Shown piece after piece: positions 44,601 through 49,420 of a stretch of DNA of 64,000 nucleotides. Positions within the stretch are counted from its first letter, which is position 1. Each line of letters starts with the position of its first letter. Under the pieces are notes generated by a model. That model was not told the origin of the DNA, ran no database searches, and worked only from the letters and a program-made list of their open reading frames with translations. Source of the stretch: Porites lobata. Its lineage: Eukaryota; Cnidaria; Anthozoa; Scleractinia; Poritidae. A program made the translations under genes and the position numbers. The DNA lies in NCBI GenBank assembly GCA_942486035.1, contig CALNXK010000042.1, forward strand, positions 106,001-170,000, written 5' to 3'.

Positions 44601-47275
44601 TCCAGGGTCCGAAATAAATACACATTCCATCTGGCCACTAAATAAAGTGGTCACCAGAAAATTTGTCCTTTTCTTTAAATAACGTGAAAAAAAATTTGTT
44701 TTGAACATTTTATGCTTATGCAAAAACCAGCCCACTCTGGTGATGGAGTAATCTCGTATTTGCGGTTTTGTTTCAAGGTGAGTTGCTTTCCACAGAGAAA
44801 AAGTATTTGCTCTGGAATTTAGCCGATTAATGTATTATAAAACCAGCTGCTTCCCTTTTTGTTCTTTCACTTCAAAACTTTCTAGTCTTCCACAACAGTG
44901 ACTGAACACAAGTCATGTTCTGTCCATTTTGATGGAGGATCATATCAAGATGCAAGCCTCCATGTTGTTACTGTGATTTGTCTCTTTTCAGCTTGGCAAG
45001 ATCTAGCCCTTAAAAATCTTGAGCTGCTTCTTTGTCACCTAACTGAACAAAATTTTGCCCAGTTTGCAAAGCACAGGGAAAAGTGCTGTGAATAAATATT
45101 CATGTCAAGACACATTAAACCAAGCTCAAGAGAGAGAATCACTGTTGTTTAACAGAAATATTACATGTATATGGGTTTGGGAGTCAAAAATAGTAATAAA
45201 ATGTCATGAAAATTTCTTTCCTTGTCTCCTTGTTAACATTTATGGTGTGTCCTTAGCATTTTTGACTGTTTCAGCACCATTTTAGCAAGTTTTAGTTCTC
45301 CCGTTGTCCTCTCTATATTGAATGATATCTAGACAGAACAACAGCAGAATTAAATTCACTGGAATCGCGCTGAAACAGCCAAAAATGTTTAAAACATAAG
45401 TCAAGTTTGAACTTATTGGTTGCAGTTATGGAGCCTACAAAGTATTGAATTTCTCAACTAAAAACAAATCAGCATCTGATCAACCGGATATGTCTTCATG
45501 TCCTTTCCAAAGCTTAGCTCAATCCTTGCCAAATTTATCAATCCTGTACAATTGTATAATTGACAGTTGAGGTTATCAGATTAGTAGGGAAATAGTGTGC
45601 ATGATTTAAGGTCAATGGTTTTTTATAGCAGGTGCTCTCCCTCCCTTTAAACCTTTTGTCCTCCCCCCCTACCTCTACCCTCCCCTTTTGGTGCCACCAC
45701 ACAAATTTTAGCAATAATTGACCTTAATTTTTTAACCATTTGCATAGTACATGTACATGTAAGTGGTCCTTCAAGGCAAAATTAGTTGCAAAAAGACAAG
45801 GATGTTTTTTTCTTCATGGGCTTCAAATGGATATGTAAATTAATTATACAGATGTATATGATCACTCACGCAAATAGTAAATCAAATCAATTATTATAGA
45901 GACCCCTTAACTGATTACAGATAACTTCAGTTCAAGTCAATCTAACGTGAGCTAAAAAATAAATAGTATCATAATTTCGTATAGATAAATTTGGGTCTAC
46001 AGAAAAAAAAATAATTATGAACCCATTGAAATCACAACTGTGGTTTCGCGCGATCAAAGTTCTCTAATAAATGATATTGAAAACACAATTATTATTTTAA
46101 GCTAAAATCATTTAACTCAATAAGCTGATAGTGTCTTTAAACAATATGTATTAAGCTTATTAAAGTGCGGAAAAAAGCTGTAAGTCTTGAGTAGCGTGAA
46201 ATAAACAAGCCTTGCTCTGCAAAATGTGCAATAAAAACGTTGATTTTTGGAAGCATCGATAAAGTAGCAGATTTTATAACACCACAATACGTATTCTGCG
46301 AATTTTCGCTCCTTAGAAATTTAAGACTTTTAAAATATTCAAATAGCAAAGATAACCTCACAATTCGAGAGTCTGAAGAAGTCAATATTTAGCTTACTAC
46401 TAGTAGATGAGCTTCAGTCATCGTACACCAAACTAAAACACAACCAGCAAGCTTCAATATAAATGTATTCACTCCTTAAATTAGTATATTGCGACAGTTT
46501 ACATACAGCGGAGGAATGGCAAATTGAGGGTAAAAAGTGGAAAGATTTGTAACTCCCTAGTCACCAAGCTCTATTCAGCATTTTCTGTCCTAAGTGATCT
46601 TAAGTAAACGAATGGGCACTTTTTCATTTATTTAGGTGTCAATCTGAAGATTTCAGACAAGATTACAATGGTATTGGTAAGATTCACAAGAAAGCAAATC
46701 GACGGGGTTCAAACTACAGTAGTGGCCGACATTAATTACAAAACATCGACGGTAAAAAAGCTGCGCTTAGATGAATTCTTAAATCAGCTACTAGGCAATC
46801 AATGAAAAAACCCACGGGAAAAATGAACCTCCAATTGTTCTTGGTTCAGAAATTGTCTTTACAGCTGACAAAAGCGGGATCATGTTTATTGTTAAGAGCC
46901 AGCCTGCACCCCTTCCGTTCGTTAAGGAGTACAACCACGCAGTTTCGAGAACCGCCACCAAAATACTTGCATTCAGCTGCGCTATTAACAGCTTACTGCC
47001 TATAAACAGGCGTGATGTTTGACAGGTGTGATCATCTAACCTCAGGCACAAAAAGGATGTTTTTGAAACGACGCCTTTCGGAGGTCGGTCATGCGAGATA
47101 ACGCCTATCACGATCGAAGAGTAAATGACACCACAGTAAATGTCTGTGCCATGTCACATTTCTACTACAAAAATTTAAAGCTCAAATCAAATTTAACCTT
47201 ATGAATTAACTTACCAGAACGGGACTTTATTCTTAATGTGAATGTTCCACTATCGTCGTCTTGTTCGAAATCCAT
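1..47275 (-). CDS. DMD: Dystrophin/utrophin orthologue with an internal PLAT domain (5' part, 41 exons; continues past the left edge)
   Basis: A cytoskeletal linker that in animals ties cortical actin to the membrane dystroglycan complex. Forty-one exons with GT/AG borders and matching phases give 2,611 codons in the window. Order: utrophin-like N-terminus (residues 1-20), CH1 (about 20-130), CH2 (about 150-245), a Thr-rich linker (about 250-335), spectrin repeats (about 335-2,020), a PLAT/LH2 domain (about 2,024-2,148), then more spectrin repeats to the edge. Identity rests on near-exact motifs: KKTFTKWINA in CH1, PDKKSILLYVSNLY at the end of CH2, and VNSLTHMVVVVD followed by LGERWSNVCKWTEQRW in the early rod, all close to human dystrophin as I know it. 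The C-terminal dystroglycan-binding part lies beyond position 1. The PLAT domain is unexpected for this family. Exons are listed separately. The call as DMD/UTRN orthologue is firm; exact exon ends come from reading splice consensus by eye. Confidence 0.93.
615..932 (-). CDS. DMD: DMD exon 40: repeats 18-19
   Basis: 318 bp, phase 0 to 0. LDILLTRWDILRADIATRTR is a C helix, then LGSLEELSSWAATTRELLEK begins the next repeat. Donor GTTTGT is slightly unusual but is the only one fitting the phase. Confidence 0.87.
1074..1224 (-). CDS. DMD: DMD exon 39: repeat 18 begins
   Basis: 151 bp; the first base completes an Arg codon. LEESADMLQWMDEADTIL matches human LNEFVLWLEEADNI. Donor GTATGA. Confidence 0.9.
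1418..1593 (-). CDS. DMD: DMD exon 38: repeat 17, counterpart of human exon 45
   Basis: 176 bp. LEDGIARHQSTV and AGQEIISKS match human ELQDGIGQRQTVV and TGEEIIQQS, which human exon 45 encodes. To my memory that exon is also 176 bp, so exon borders seem conserved from cnidarians to humans. Confidence 0.91.
1969..2130 (-). CDS. DMD: DMD exon 37: repeat 17 begins
   Basis: 162 bp, phase 0 to 0. WRQFHCDLKDVTSWMTNAEK aligns with human WRRFHYDIKIFNQWLTEAEQ. Donor GTAGGT. Confidence 0.91.
2293..2445 (-). CDS. DMD: DMD exon 36: repeat 16, second half
   Basis: 153 bp, phase 0 to 0. AASKFRLQWNNLNQ is the repeat C helix, matching human ALSQLDFQWEKVNK. Donor GTAGAT. Confidence 0.89.
2920..3134 (-). CDS. 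DMD: DMD exon 35: start of repeat 16
   Basis: 215 bp. After a short lead (EGEDVMTK), VELLLESRELQKADFEDFSK aligns with human VEQLLNAPDLCAKDFEDLFK, the beginning of repeat 16. Donor GTAAGT. Confidence 0.9.
3405..3779 (-). CDS. DMD: DMD exon 34: complete PLAT/LH2 domain
   Basis: 375 bp with the same phase at both ends (one base carried in and out), encoding about 125 residues. Hallmarks of PLAT (polycystin-1, lipoxygenase, alpha-toxin fold): YRITVHTGDVKDAGT at the start, VSVVLFGEKG, a middle KVQVWHDRTGPKPDWFVKGF with the conserved Trp after the basic turn, and the closing FNCSTWIG. PLAT domains bind membranes, lipids or protein partners. Reading is open throughout and the splice sites are good (CTTTCAG acceptor, GTAAGT donor). 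The next exon continues the rod, so the domain sits inside the protein. Its partner is unknown. Confidence 0.92.
4024..4204 (-). CDS. DMD: DMD exon 33: end of repeat 15
   Basis: 181 bp leaving one base. RKRFKDVHTKFSQYQKP aligns with human SKRWREIESKFAQFRRL at the end of repeat 15. The rod breaks off here and the PLAT domain begins. Donor GTAAGT. Confidence 0.88.
4408..4550. mobile_element. 143-bp palindromic MITE, copy 1 (intron 32)
   Basis: The ends are inverted copies: CCCCAGTTGTTCAAAAGCTG on the left and its complement ending at 4,550. The interior repeats the word TATCCACTGGATAG in both orientations. A second diverged copy lies at 27,553-27,699, which shows it is a dispersed family. No coding capacity. 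Confidence 0.8.
4596..4871 (-). CDS. DMD: DMD exon 32: spectrin repeat (R14-R15)
   Basis: 276 bp, phase 0 to 0. MLDLSSRWLKACDELEKQKK and VPNWYQFRSNLDDIDAWL; the latter lines up with human SHQWYQYKRQADDLLKCL of repeat 15, which fixes the position in the rod. Donor GTGAGG. Confidence 0.88.
5076..5209 (-). CDS. DMD: DMD exon 31: spectrin repeat
   Basis: 134 bp. FQRRLDQILSDVKGLEDLL is a repeat A helix. It enters with two bases and ends in phase 0. Donor GTGCGT. Confidence 0.85.
5469..5622 (-). CDS. DMD: DMD exon 30: low-complexity linker in the rod
   Basis: 154 bp leaving one base. Unlike its neighbours it is not a triple helix: it is Thr/Pro rich, with ITTHRTYTT and NSAPPPST, and probably forms a flexible break in the rod about 200 residues before the PLAT domain. 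The phase fits both neighbours. Confidence 0.8.
5774..6013 (-). CDS. DMD: DMD exon 29: spectrin repeat
   Basis: 240 bp, phase 0 to 0. EIQESIKNREPQLNLIRKQ is followed by RWDDLSSRIKELEEELEDT. It resembles the stretch of the human rod that ends ISHRI before repeat 14. Donor GTCAGT. Confidence 0.88.
6014..8938. other. DMD introns 27 and 28 (6,014-7,267 and 7,586-8,938)
   Basis: Two introns of about 1.3 kb each. No convincing exon, RNA gene or transposon seen. Confidence 0.5.
7268..7585 (-). CDS. DMD: DMD exon 28: spectrin repeat
   Basis: 318 bp, phase 0 to 0. RINNAWEDLSSAAEQRM and FEKSVDQMNQWLEDMERE are a C helix and the next A helix. Donor GTAAGT. Confidence 0.9.
8939..9088 (-). CDS. DMD: DMD exon 27: spectrin repeat
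   Basis: 150 bp, phase 0 to 0. LESDMSSLERWLDDKTSEV is a repeat A helix with the conserved Trp. Donor GTTAGT. Confidence 0.88.
9089..12191. other. DMD intron 26, nothing recognised
   Basis: A 3.1-kb AT-rich intron. Only simple runs are visible, such as an ATTA repeat at about 12,119-12,144. Confidence 0.5.
12192..12365 (-). CDS. DMD: DMD exon 26: spectrin repeat
   Basis: 174 bp, phase 0 to 0. YKDELATIKQDLDQVRKLG followed by a charged helix ending RTKEE. Acceptor after TTGCAG, donor GTGAGT. Confidence 0.88.
12366..14454. other. DMD intron 25, nothing recognised
   Basis: A 2.1-kb AT-rich intron with no coding segment or inverted-repeat element that I can support. Confidence 0.5.
14455..14778 (-). 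CDS. DMD: DMD exon 25: spectrin repeat
   Basis: 324 bp, phase 0 to 0. LQQLQTKWKTIHTKFSEL is the C helix; LEAEFDTLHGQTLTDLDKI starts the next repeat. Donor GTATGT. Confidence 0.88.
15465..15647 (-). CDS. DMD: DMD exon 24: spectrin repeat
   Basis: 183 bp, phase 0 to 0. RQQLRKDLETIRMWVVKIE is a repeat A helix. Acceptor after TTGCAG, donor GTAAAC. Confidence 0.88.
15711..15945. mobile_element. Compact inverted-repeat element (MITE-like) in intron 23
   Basis: The left half is an imperfect hairpin built on CCGAATGGGCT and CCATGAGG words (15,711-15,804). The right half is bounded by an inverted pair, TTAGTAAAATCCAACTAG and CTAGCTGGATTTTACTAAA. No coding capacity. Confidence 0.55.
16664..16871. repeat. 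Simple repeats TTTC and TATG
   Basis: A TTTC run at about 16,668-16,687 and a TATG run at about 16,851-16,871 in intron 23. Confidence 0.7.
17613..17668 (-). repeat. tRNA-like SINE fragment
   Basis: On the minus strand the block contains TAGCTCAGTTGG, a typical tRNA box A, followed by GGAGCA. There is no matching box B or cloverleaf, so it is a tRNA-derived SINE head rather than a tRNA gene. Confidence 0.4.
17711..18332. mobile_element. 622-bp element with about 130-bp terminal inverted repeats
   Basis: The left arm (about 17,711-17,845) begins TCCGGAATATCCCTAAAT; its complement closes the element at 18,332, and both arms share the GGCCAACTGGTCACGCGACA and AAGGCGCGCTTGTGTTTAT words. The interior has no gene I recognise. 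Diverged direct copies of another repeat flank it (17,539-17,592 and 18,361-18,420), as if it had inserted into that repeat. Confidence 0.75.
18471..18596 (-). CDS. DMD: DMD exon 23: spectrin repeat, short exon
   Basis: 126 bp, phase 0 to 0. Includes ESGPGSVPDLSKQLLSKRIA and ends DLYE, consistent with the loop and C helix of a repeat. Acceptor after GTTCAG, donor GTGATT. Confidence 0.82.
19034..19354 (-). CDS. DMD: DMD exon 22: spectrin repeat
   Basis: 321 bp, phase 0 to 0. LNGDWNRLKTKVAQRQHEF and VLIERDYKLMSELDRVI are repeat helices. The donor is read as GTATTT after AGG. Confidence 0.87.
19448..19774 (-). CDS. DMD: DMD exon 21: spectrin repeat
   Basis: 327 bp, phase 0 to 0. LNGRWDELVRVALRVKDNL and IKEMSHWIMKVERSI mark a C helix and the following A helix. 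Donor GTACAT. Confidence 0.9.
19775..20912. other. DMD intron 20, nothing recognised
   Basis: A 1.1-kb intron without visible coding or repeat structure. Confidence 0.5.
20913..21062 (-). CDS. DMD: DMD exon 20: spectrin repeat
   Basis: 150 bp, phase 0 to 0. FTEEIKGLFNWMKDANDFL is a repeat A helix with the conserved Trp. Acceptor after a run of T and AG, donor GTCAGT. Confidence 0.88.
21346..21522 (-). CDS. DMD: DMD exon 19: spectrin repeat
   Basis: 177 bp, phase 0 to 0. LQASMAEQQRNMDYLNSTG and LADLNDKWRDINLHAEKRQ are the B and C helices of one repeat. Donor GTGAGC. Confidence 0.9.
21618..21941 (-). CDS. DMD: DMD exon 18: spectrin repeat
   Basis: 324 bp, phase 0 to 0. Contains RIDDRWSKALATLEDRQKQL, a repeat C helix, and the next A helix. 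Donor GTTAGT. Confidence 0.9.
22185..22517 (-). CDS. DMD: DMD exon 17: spectrin repeat
   Basis: 333 bp, phase 0 to 0, one of the longest exons. It holds the B and C helices of one repeat (NFTERWSSVGSLIDDRRQ) and the A helix of the next (RRRRDVQDLMTTLEVVLKDV). Donor GTACGT. Confidence 0.9.
22851..23012 (-). CDS. DMD: DMD exon 16: spectrin repeat
   Basis: 162 bp, phase 0 to 0. A-helix of a repeat with FHNEVVDKTQWITDTETLL. Donor GTAACA. Confidence 0.9.
23160..23236 (-). repeat. Degenerate tRNA-derived SINE head
   Basis: The minus strand reads GGCCGAGCGATTAAAGTGCT then a degraded TTCAAACC, resembling boxes A and B of a tRNA. The spacing and stem pairing of a working tRNA are lost. Confidence 0.4.
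23877..24059 (-). CDS. DMD: DMD exon 15: spectrin repeat 3, second half
   Basis: 183 bp, phase 0 to 0. NMEQEMEAQQATFG is followed by FNDRWNKITTEVSTRIAL, a spectrin-repeat C helix with its conserved RW. Donor GTAATA. Confidence 0.9.
24264..24426 (-). CDS. DMD: DMD exon 14: spectrin repeat 3 begins
   Basis: 163 bp; the first base completes an Arg codon. WTMLQDVLKSWQ and LSKWLSEKEG match human WVLLQDILLKWQ and FSAWLSEKED. Donor GTTAGT. Confidence 0.92.
24646..25144. repeat. G-rich 25-bp minisatellite, about 20 copies (intron 13)
   Basis: Tandem units of ATGGGTGGTACAGGTGGTGG plus five more bases, nearly perfect, with two alternating variants (GTGGATGGG and GTGAATGGG) and one unit with GTTAC. 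G runs of three and four make quadruplex formation possible on the plus strand. The array ends about 18 bp from the donor of DMD exon 13. The long reading frames through it are an artefact of a unit without stops. Confidence 0.95.
25164..25330 (-). CDS. DMD: DMD exon 13: spectrin repeat 2, most conserved rod segment
   Basis: Encodes QEDLEKQQQQVNSLTHMVVVVD and, further on, LGERWSNVCKWTEQ, nearly the same as human dystrophin. This segment identified the gene. The acceptor is either at 25,330 (after CACAG, better pyrimidine tract) or at 25,321 (after TTCCAG); both keep the frame. The donor at 25,162-25,163 is only about 18 bp from a minisatellite. Confidence 0.92.
25697..25841 (-). CDS. DMD: DMD exon 12: spectrin repeat 2
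   Basis: 145 bp. LQLMDLQQKQIDELADWLT corresponds to human VLMDLQNQKLKELNDWLT. Ends in phase 0 with donor GTGATG. Confidence 0.92.
26398..26579 (-). CDS. DMD: DMD exon 11: spectrin repeat 1, second half
   Basis: 182 bp. FMMELTSHQSDVG and LNDRWEALRMAAMDRQ align closely with human YMMDLTAHQGRVG and LNSRWECLRVASMEKQ. It leaves two bases for exon 12. Confidence 0.93.
26887..27102 (-). CDS. DMD: DMD exon 10: first spectrin repeat begins
   Basis: 216 bp, phase 0 to 0. The segment YNSALQEVLNWLSQAERTL matches the start of human rod repeat 1 (YQTALEEVLSWLLSAEDTL). Donor GTAGCT. Confidence 0.92.
27553..27699. mobile_element. 147-bp palindromic MITE, copy 2 (intron 9)
   Basis: Same family as 4,408-4,550: ends TCCCGGTTGTTCAAA and its complement, interior full of GCTATCCA/TGGATAGC words. 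Clearly diverged from copy 1. Confidence 0.8.
27956..28254 (-). CDS. DMD: DMD exon 9: end of CH2 and Thr-rich linker (hinge 1 position)
   Basis: 299 bp. It starts with the CH2 end PDKKSILLYVSNLY, then about 75 residues with no domain, rich in Thr, Val, Arg and Tyr (for example YVTTTCTTVKE), before the first spectrin repeat. In vertebrates this is hinge 1, which also contains a YVTT stretch. Confidence 0.9.
28733..28779. repeat. TTA microsatellite, 3' boundary of the non-LTR element
   Basis: About 15 TTA units with one interruption. On the minus strand it is TAA repeats just downstream of the retroelement at 28,780-32,030. Confidence 0.85.
28913..29105. repeat. 98-bp tandem duplication in the retroelement 3' region
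   Basis: Copies begin at 28,913 and 29,011, both ACATAGTGATAT followed by nearly the same 86 bases. It lies between the retroelement stop and its TAA tail. Confidence 0.85.
29229..30038 (-). pseudogene. Retroelement C-terminal CCHC and restriction-like endonuclease region
   Basis: Open for 269 codons. A CRLCGKVAESVAHVLAGC segment gives the zinc-binding C-x2-C, His and Cys residues. Later, RIDARLVNHERKEVCTIEM carries the Asp and Glu expected of the PD-(D/E)XK endonuclease of R2-group elements. It is in the same frame as the upstream RT part and separated from it only by a TAG. Confidence 0.82.
30063..30971 (-). pseudogene. Reverse transcriptase, C-terminal part (palm and thumb)
   Basis: Open for 302 codons. 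QGDALCPRLFTLCL is RT motif B and LLYIDDLKVFA holds the catalytic Asp pair. The front of the RT domain, including the first catalytic Asp region, is missing: the upstream frame stops exactly where this begins. Ends at an in-frame TAG. Confidence 0.85.
30946..31476 (-). pseudogene. Retroelement RT N-terminal extension, cut by deletion
   Basis: A basic region, then ASNWKSPGPDAVPNFWLKQL, the conserved SPGPD entry to the RT domain of non-LTR elements. It breaks after HQHL and continues in the wrong frame, so the deletion point lies near 30,965. Confidence 0.82.
31482..32024 (-). pseudogene. Retroelement N-terminal region
   Basis: 180 codons, acidic then basic, with no recognised domain. A one-base shift near 31,490 separates it from the next frame, and the sequence after the break continues sensibly as ETDLSVLTDMAQ in that frame. 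Confidence 0.65.
32031..32115. repeat. TTA microsatellite, about 28 units
   Basis: Uninterrupted TTA run at the 5' edge of the non-LTR element. It is also the 3' tail of the next fragment. Poly-Asn, poly-Ile and poly-Leu frames over it are artefacts. Confidence 0.95.
32116..32400 (-). mobile_element. 3' end fragment of a related non-LTR element
   Basis: The minus strand encodes VIPVVVGVLGTVKKGMVENI and ends EIQKICMLGSARILRKVLSV then stop, the usual C-terminus of this retroelement group in cnidarians. A short 3' region and a TAA tail (32,031-32,115) follow. Truncated at its 5' end. Confidence 0.72.
32400..32438. repeat. TTA microsatellite
   Basis: About 12 TTA units between two retroelement fragments. 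Confidence 0.9.
32439..32614 (-). mobile_element. Second 3' end fragment of the same retroelement group
   Basis: Minus-strand LQRACLLGTARIFCKVLNT and stop is another version of the same C-terminus, again followed by TAA repeats (32,400-32,438). It is very short and diverged from its neighbour. Confidence 0.6.
32615..32659. repeat. TTA microsatellite
   Basis: About 15 units with one interruption, the outermost of the stacked TTA tracts. Confidence 0.9.
33366..33481 (-). CDS. DMD: DMD exon 8: CH2
   Basis: 116 bp. It encodes PHLFDY, CEHAFAVAEQFL and RLLEPA, the CH2 segment that in human reads RPDLFDW, LEHAFNIA and KLLDPED. It leaves one base that makes Asp with exon 9. Confidence 0.92.
33737..33817 (-). 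CDS. DMD: DMD exon 7: CH2 core
   Basis: 81 bp; the first base completes a Gly codon. It encodes VKNFTTSWRDGRAFNALIH, the signature of the second CH domain. It leaves two bases that join exon 8 as Arg. Confidence 0.93.
34114..34620 (+). mobile_element. Non-LTR retrotransposon 3' fragment (C-terminus of RT)
   Basis: After an AAT run at 34,114-34,141 the plus strand encodes RALRIIYPDLHYQQALAEAN and LHHLLPPVRSECHYHFRNS, a common C-terminal tail of jockey/CR1-class elements. A 3' region and a TTA tail (34,601-34,619) follow. Lies in DMD intron 6. Confidence 0.72.
35488..36039. mobile_element. 552-bp inverted-repeat element (MITE-like)
   Basis: The ends read ACAGGGCTTCTGATA and, at the right, the complement TATCAAAAGCCCTGT. 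The interior repeats short words such as AATTTCGC and TTCGCAGGAATTT in both orientations. No intact gene. Confidence 0.65.
36075..36148 (-). CDS. DMD: DMD exon 6: CH1-CH2 linker and start of CH2
   Basis: 74 bp, entering in phase 0 and leaving two bases. A short Ser/Asp linker is followed by PEEKLLVWCRQSVR, the first CH2 helix. The acceptor after CTCAAG was chosen because it alone keeps the phase with exon 5. Donor GTGAGA. Confidence 0.85.
36882..36974 (-). CDS. DMD: DMD exon 5: end of CH1
   Basis: 93 bp, phase 0 to 0. It encodes VNISNDDIVDGNPKLTLGL then WYIISHFQ, the last CH1 helix. The IVDGNxKLTLGL motif is shared by dystrophin, utrophin and spectraplakins. Confidence 0.93.
37085..37117 (+). 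repeat. Interstitial telomeric repeat, five TTAGGG units
   Basis: 33 bases of perfect GGGTTA repeats within DMD intron 4, the animal telomere motif. Confidence 0.95.
37787..37864 (-). CDS. DMD: DMD exon 4: CH1
   Basis: 78 bp, phase 0 to 0. It encodes EKGRTRVHFMTNVDNALRIL, matching the KEKGSTRVHALNNVNKAL segment of dystrophin CH1. Donor GTAAGT. The acceptor is read as ATTAG before AGG to keep the phase. Confidence 0.92.
38799..40168. mobile_element. 1.37-kb DNA element with about 27-bp terminal inverted repeats
   Basis: The left end CTTAAGGTATTTGCACAGGC matches the complement of the right end with one change, and the match continues over AAATTTT. The interior has no transposase I can recognise. 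A non-autonomous DNA transposon is the likely explanation. Lies in DMD intron 3. Confidence 0.7.
41090..41235 (-). repeat. 3' LTR of the small gypsy element
   Basis: Direct copy of 43,436-43,582 with scattered changes; its outer end has diverged and lost the terminal CA. Confidence 0.7.
41343..42600 (-). pseudogene. Gypsy integrase and C-terminal region of pol
   Basis: LPPEIQDYFLFKDQLTLQNR leads into the zinc-binding region, further on LGTSPAQQLFGCRTKTLLPT (integrase C-terminal side), then GVRSYQVHV and YRRNHCHLHL, the usual pol end. Stops and frame changes throughout. Confidence 0.78.
43436..43582 (-). repeat. 5' LTR of the small gypsy element
   Basis: On the minus strand it starts TGTAATGG and ends ACTTTTACA (TG...CA ends). 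Matches 41,090-41,235 closely. Confidence 0.75.
43783..43878 (-). CDS. DMD: DMD exon 3: CH1 core
   Basis: 96 bp, phase 0 to 0. It encodes NLFEDLKDG and LLEVLCGKRI, the CH1 helix carrying the conserved DLxDG turn. Donor GTGAGT. Confidence 0.92.
43994..44055 (-). CDS. DMD: DMD exon 2: start of CH1
   Basis: 62 bp, entering with two bases and ending in phase 0. It encodes EHEGMQKKTFTKWINAQLAK, the classic opening helix of the first actin-binding CH domain. Acceptor after TTTTAG, donor GTACAG. Confidence 0.93.
44056..47214. other. DMD intron 1
   Basis: A 3.2-kb first intron. A block at about 44,375-44,545 built of GGTGACCA, GGCCATA and a terminal GGGGTTTTAC looks like the end of a Tigger/pogo-type DNA element, but I cannot find its partner end. 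Otherwise nothing recognised. Confidence 0.4.
47215..47275 (-). CDS. DMD: DMD exon 1: start codon and utrophin-like N-terminus
   Basis: Begins MDFEQDDD and ends IKSRS plus one base, then donor GTAAGT. An in-frame TGA two codons upstream of the ATG fixes this start. The stretch IKSRSDEH spanning the exon 1-2 join matches the utrophin N-terminus rather than that of human muscle dystrophin. An AG lies 11 bases upstream of the ATG (exon edge at 47,286), so a separate non-coding leader exon may precede it. Confidence 0.88.
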
Positions 47276-48960
47276 AACTCAGTAGCCTGAAACGATGACA
47301 ATCACGAGGCAGCTGAGCAGTTTTGATCGGAATTTTAAGACGTCGACCGCGGATTGAGTTAAGTTCGTTGTTGCTCACTCCATCAAGCAAATCAAGAAAC
47401 CAGGGTTTTTAACTGCAAATGAATACCACAGAAACAGATATATTTAAGTATTTACCCTGATATTCACTCAGTTTAGAATATTATGGTTGAATAAAAACCA
47501 GATTAAATGAAGGAAAAGAACAGTTGATGTGATCTGTGAACGAGTTACCCGCGAACCTCGCAGATGGTGCAACAGCTGAAAGCAAACGTCGACTCTGAAA
47601 GGACAGTCTTGCTATTAGGCGACCAGCTGAGCCAAGAATTGAACGAGAACAACTCAAAGCTACACCGGTATTCCAAGCAATAGGTGGAGTGGCCGTGAAA
47701 CAAAACACAGAAGGGATGAAGTATTTTAAGAATATTCGCTCATGCGGAGCAGTTCAGTCAACGATCTGGGACGCGGTTAAAAGAACAACAATGGGTGATT
47801 GTAATCGACCAATAGGAACGTTCGATCGGAAATGAAAGGAATGTAATGAATCTGCAGTCACTTGGCTTAGGTAGTTTTTATGAGGAGAAAAGAAACTAAA
47901 CTCCTAGTCAAACATACTTCGGACTGATTAAACAGCAGCAGATAAGATGGCTTGATTTGACTTTCTACTTAGCGCAGTGAAAGAATGCAGTGACTATGAG
48001 AAAAAATAAGTAATGGCGAAAGAAATAATTTCGTGTCAATTATGAATACAGAGAGTTTAGTATCAAGACTGTTTTTTTTGGAAGTGGCAGATTGATATTA
48101 GTTCAAAAATTGTGTTTGGAGCATATATTGCGCATTAAATGTTAATTACTATAGCTAAGGAGTATTACTGAATAAAACTTAAATCTTTTTATTGTACTAA
48201 AAGAAGAAGTGAATAGCCATGAATAGCTCAGAAAAAAAAGAGAAAATACAGGCATAAATTCTTCCGCGCTCAAACTTCAGTGGTGCAGCATGCTATTTCA
48301 CTACTTTATAATAATGAATCACGCAATGATTGTATTAAATATATTTGCTCTTGCACTTTTTATGGCTAAAATGTAATTAACGACTTCACAGGTGTAAATC
48401 TTCTCTCACTGGAGCTGAATAAGATTCCTTAGCAGTGGTGTGACGGTACTTACTCATTAGAGTAGCTGTTTTACGCCATTATGACATGTTGACAACATTT
48501 GTCTGGCTTTTTAAAAAGCTACTGGGGTGACTTAATCATGATGAAAAGCATCAACAAAGCATTACTTTCGTTCACCACTGTTTTTTTTTATATATATATC
48601 TGTCTTTTACAAATCACAAAATTTGTGGATTTTTCAGCCTGGCCCTGCCTTCTCCAAGATCTGTTATGTATTTGATTTGAAATAGTACTCAATTTTTTTG
48701 ACTGATTCAGAGTTATAAGAATGAAAAGTAGAAGTGATCACAAATTTGTTCATAACCTCTGGACCATACCCCCACCATACCCGCACACCACTGCGGACCT
48801 GGCTCCTACCATAATCTATTTTTACTGAGACGCCTAATTCGTTTCGTCTGTCCCTTCGTCTCACTGGGTATGTTCTGTAAATTTTATGCGGGCTAGGAAT
48901 ACTTTCTTCAGCGAGTACTTTTAAAAAGTTTCCGGCCGCAGAAACAAAAAACTGACGGAT
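47276..48960. promoter_or_regulatory. Region upstream of the DMD start: leader and promoter expected
   Basis: A splice acceptor (TTTCAG) ends at 47,287 on the minus strand. The nearest good donor, CAGG/GTAAAT at 47,454-47,455, could end a non-coding leader exon. No TATA box or other promoter motif can be claimed. The rest holds nothing recognised. Confidence 0.3.
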
Positions 48961-48969
48961 TTCAGGTTA

Positions 48970-49420
48970 GGATTCAGGGTGTGCTAAGATTTGAAAGAAA
49001 TCTAGAAGAGGGTGAAAGTGAGAGCGCACTGAAGACTGAGTGTGGTGTGCGTGCAAGAGGGTGCGCGTGCAAACTCGATGACGAAAACGTCTATTGTCTT
49101 CTAACCAATAATACGCTCTGCTACGCTTGCTACACATTAAACTGGTTCGACCAATCATAGAGCCGCTTCAGCGAGGTACTGGACTACTGAGAATTTGGCC
49201 ATCTTCAGTCTTGACTTTAAATGAGCGTGGTGCTTCGTGCTTCTCTACAACAATGGCGGGGCTCCATGTACTACGCCCTTGCTGAACGGTCATGGGGACA
49301 GCAATTTGAAGCGGAGGTAGGGCCTTGGTGCCCCGATCATGGTATCGGCTTTTGACTTTGTTGTCTGACTAGCAAAGACCTGTGTACACCCTGTGCAACC
49401 TTTGTAGATAGCAGACTTGT
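48970..49420 (-). pseudogene. Gypsy integrase C-terminal fragment
   Basis: HDRGTKALPPLQ and WSPAIVVEKHEAPRSFKVKT match the end of gypsy pol (YYDRGxKxLPPL, PRSYxV). Frame changes follow. Probably the 3' end of the same element as the RT at 50.6-51.9 kb. Confidence 0.6.

Noticed and set aside
46791..47111. Overlapping frames on both strands near the DMD start
   Set aside because: Low-complexity overlap with no family likeness and no splice or start context.
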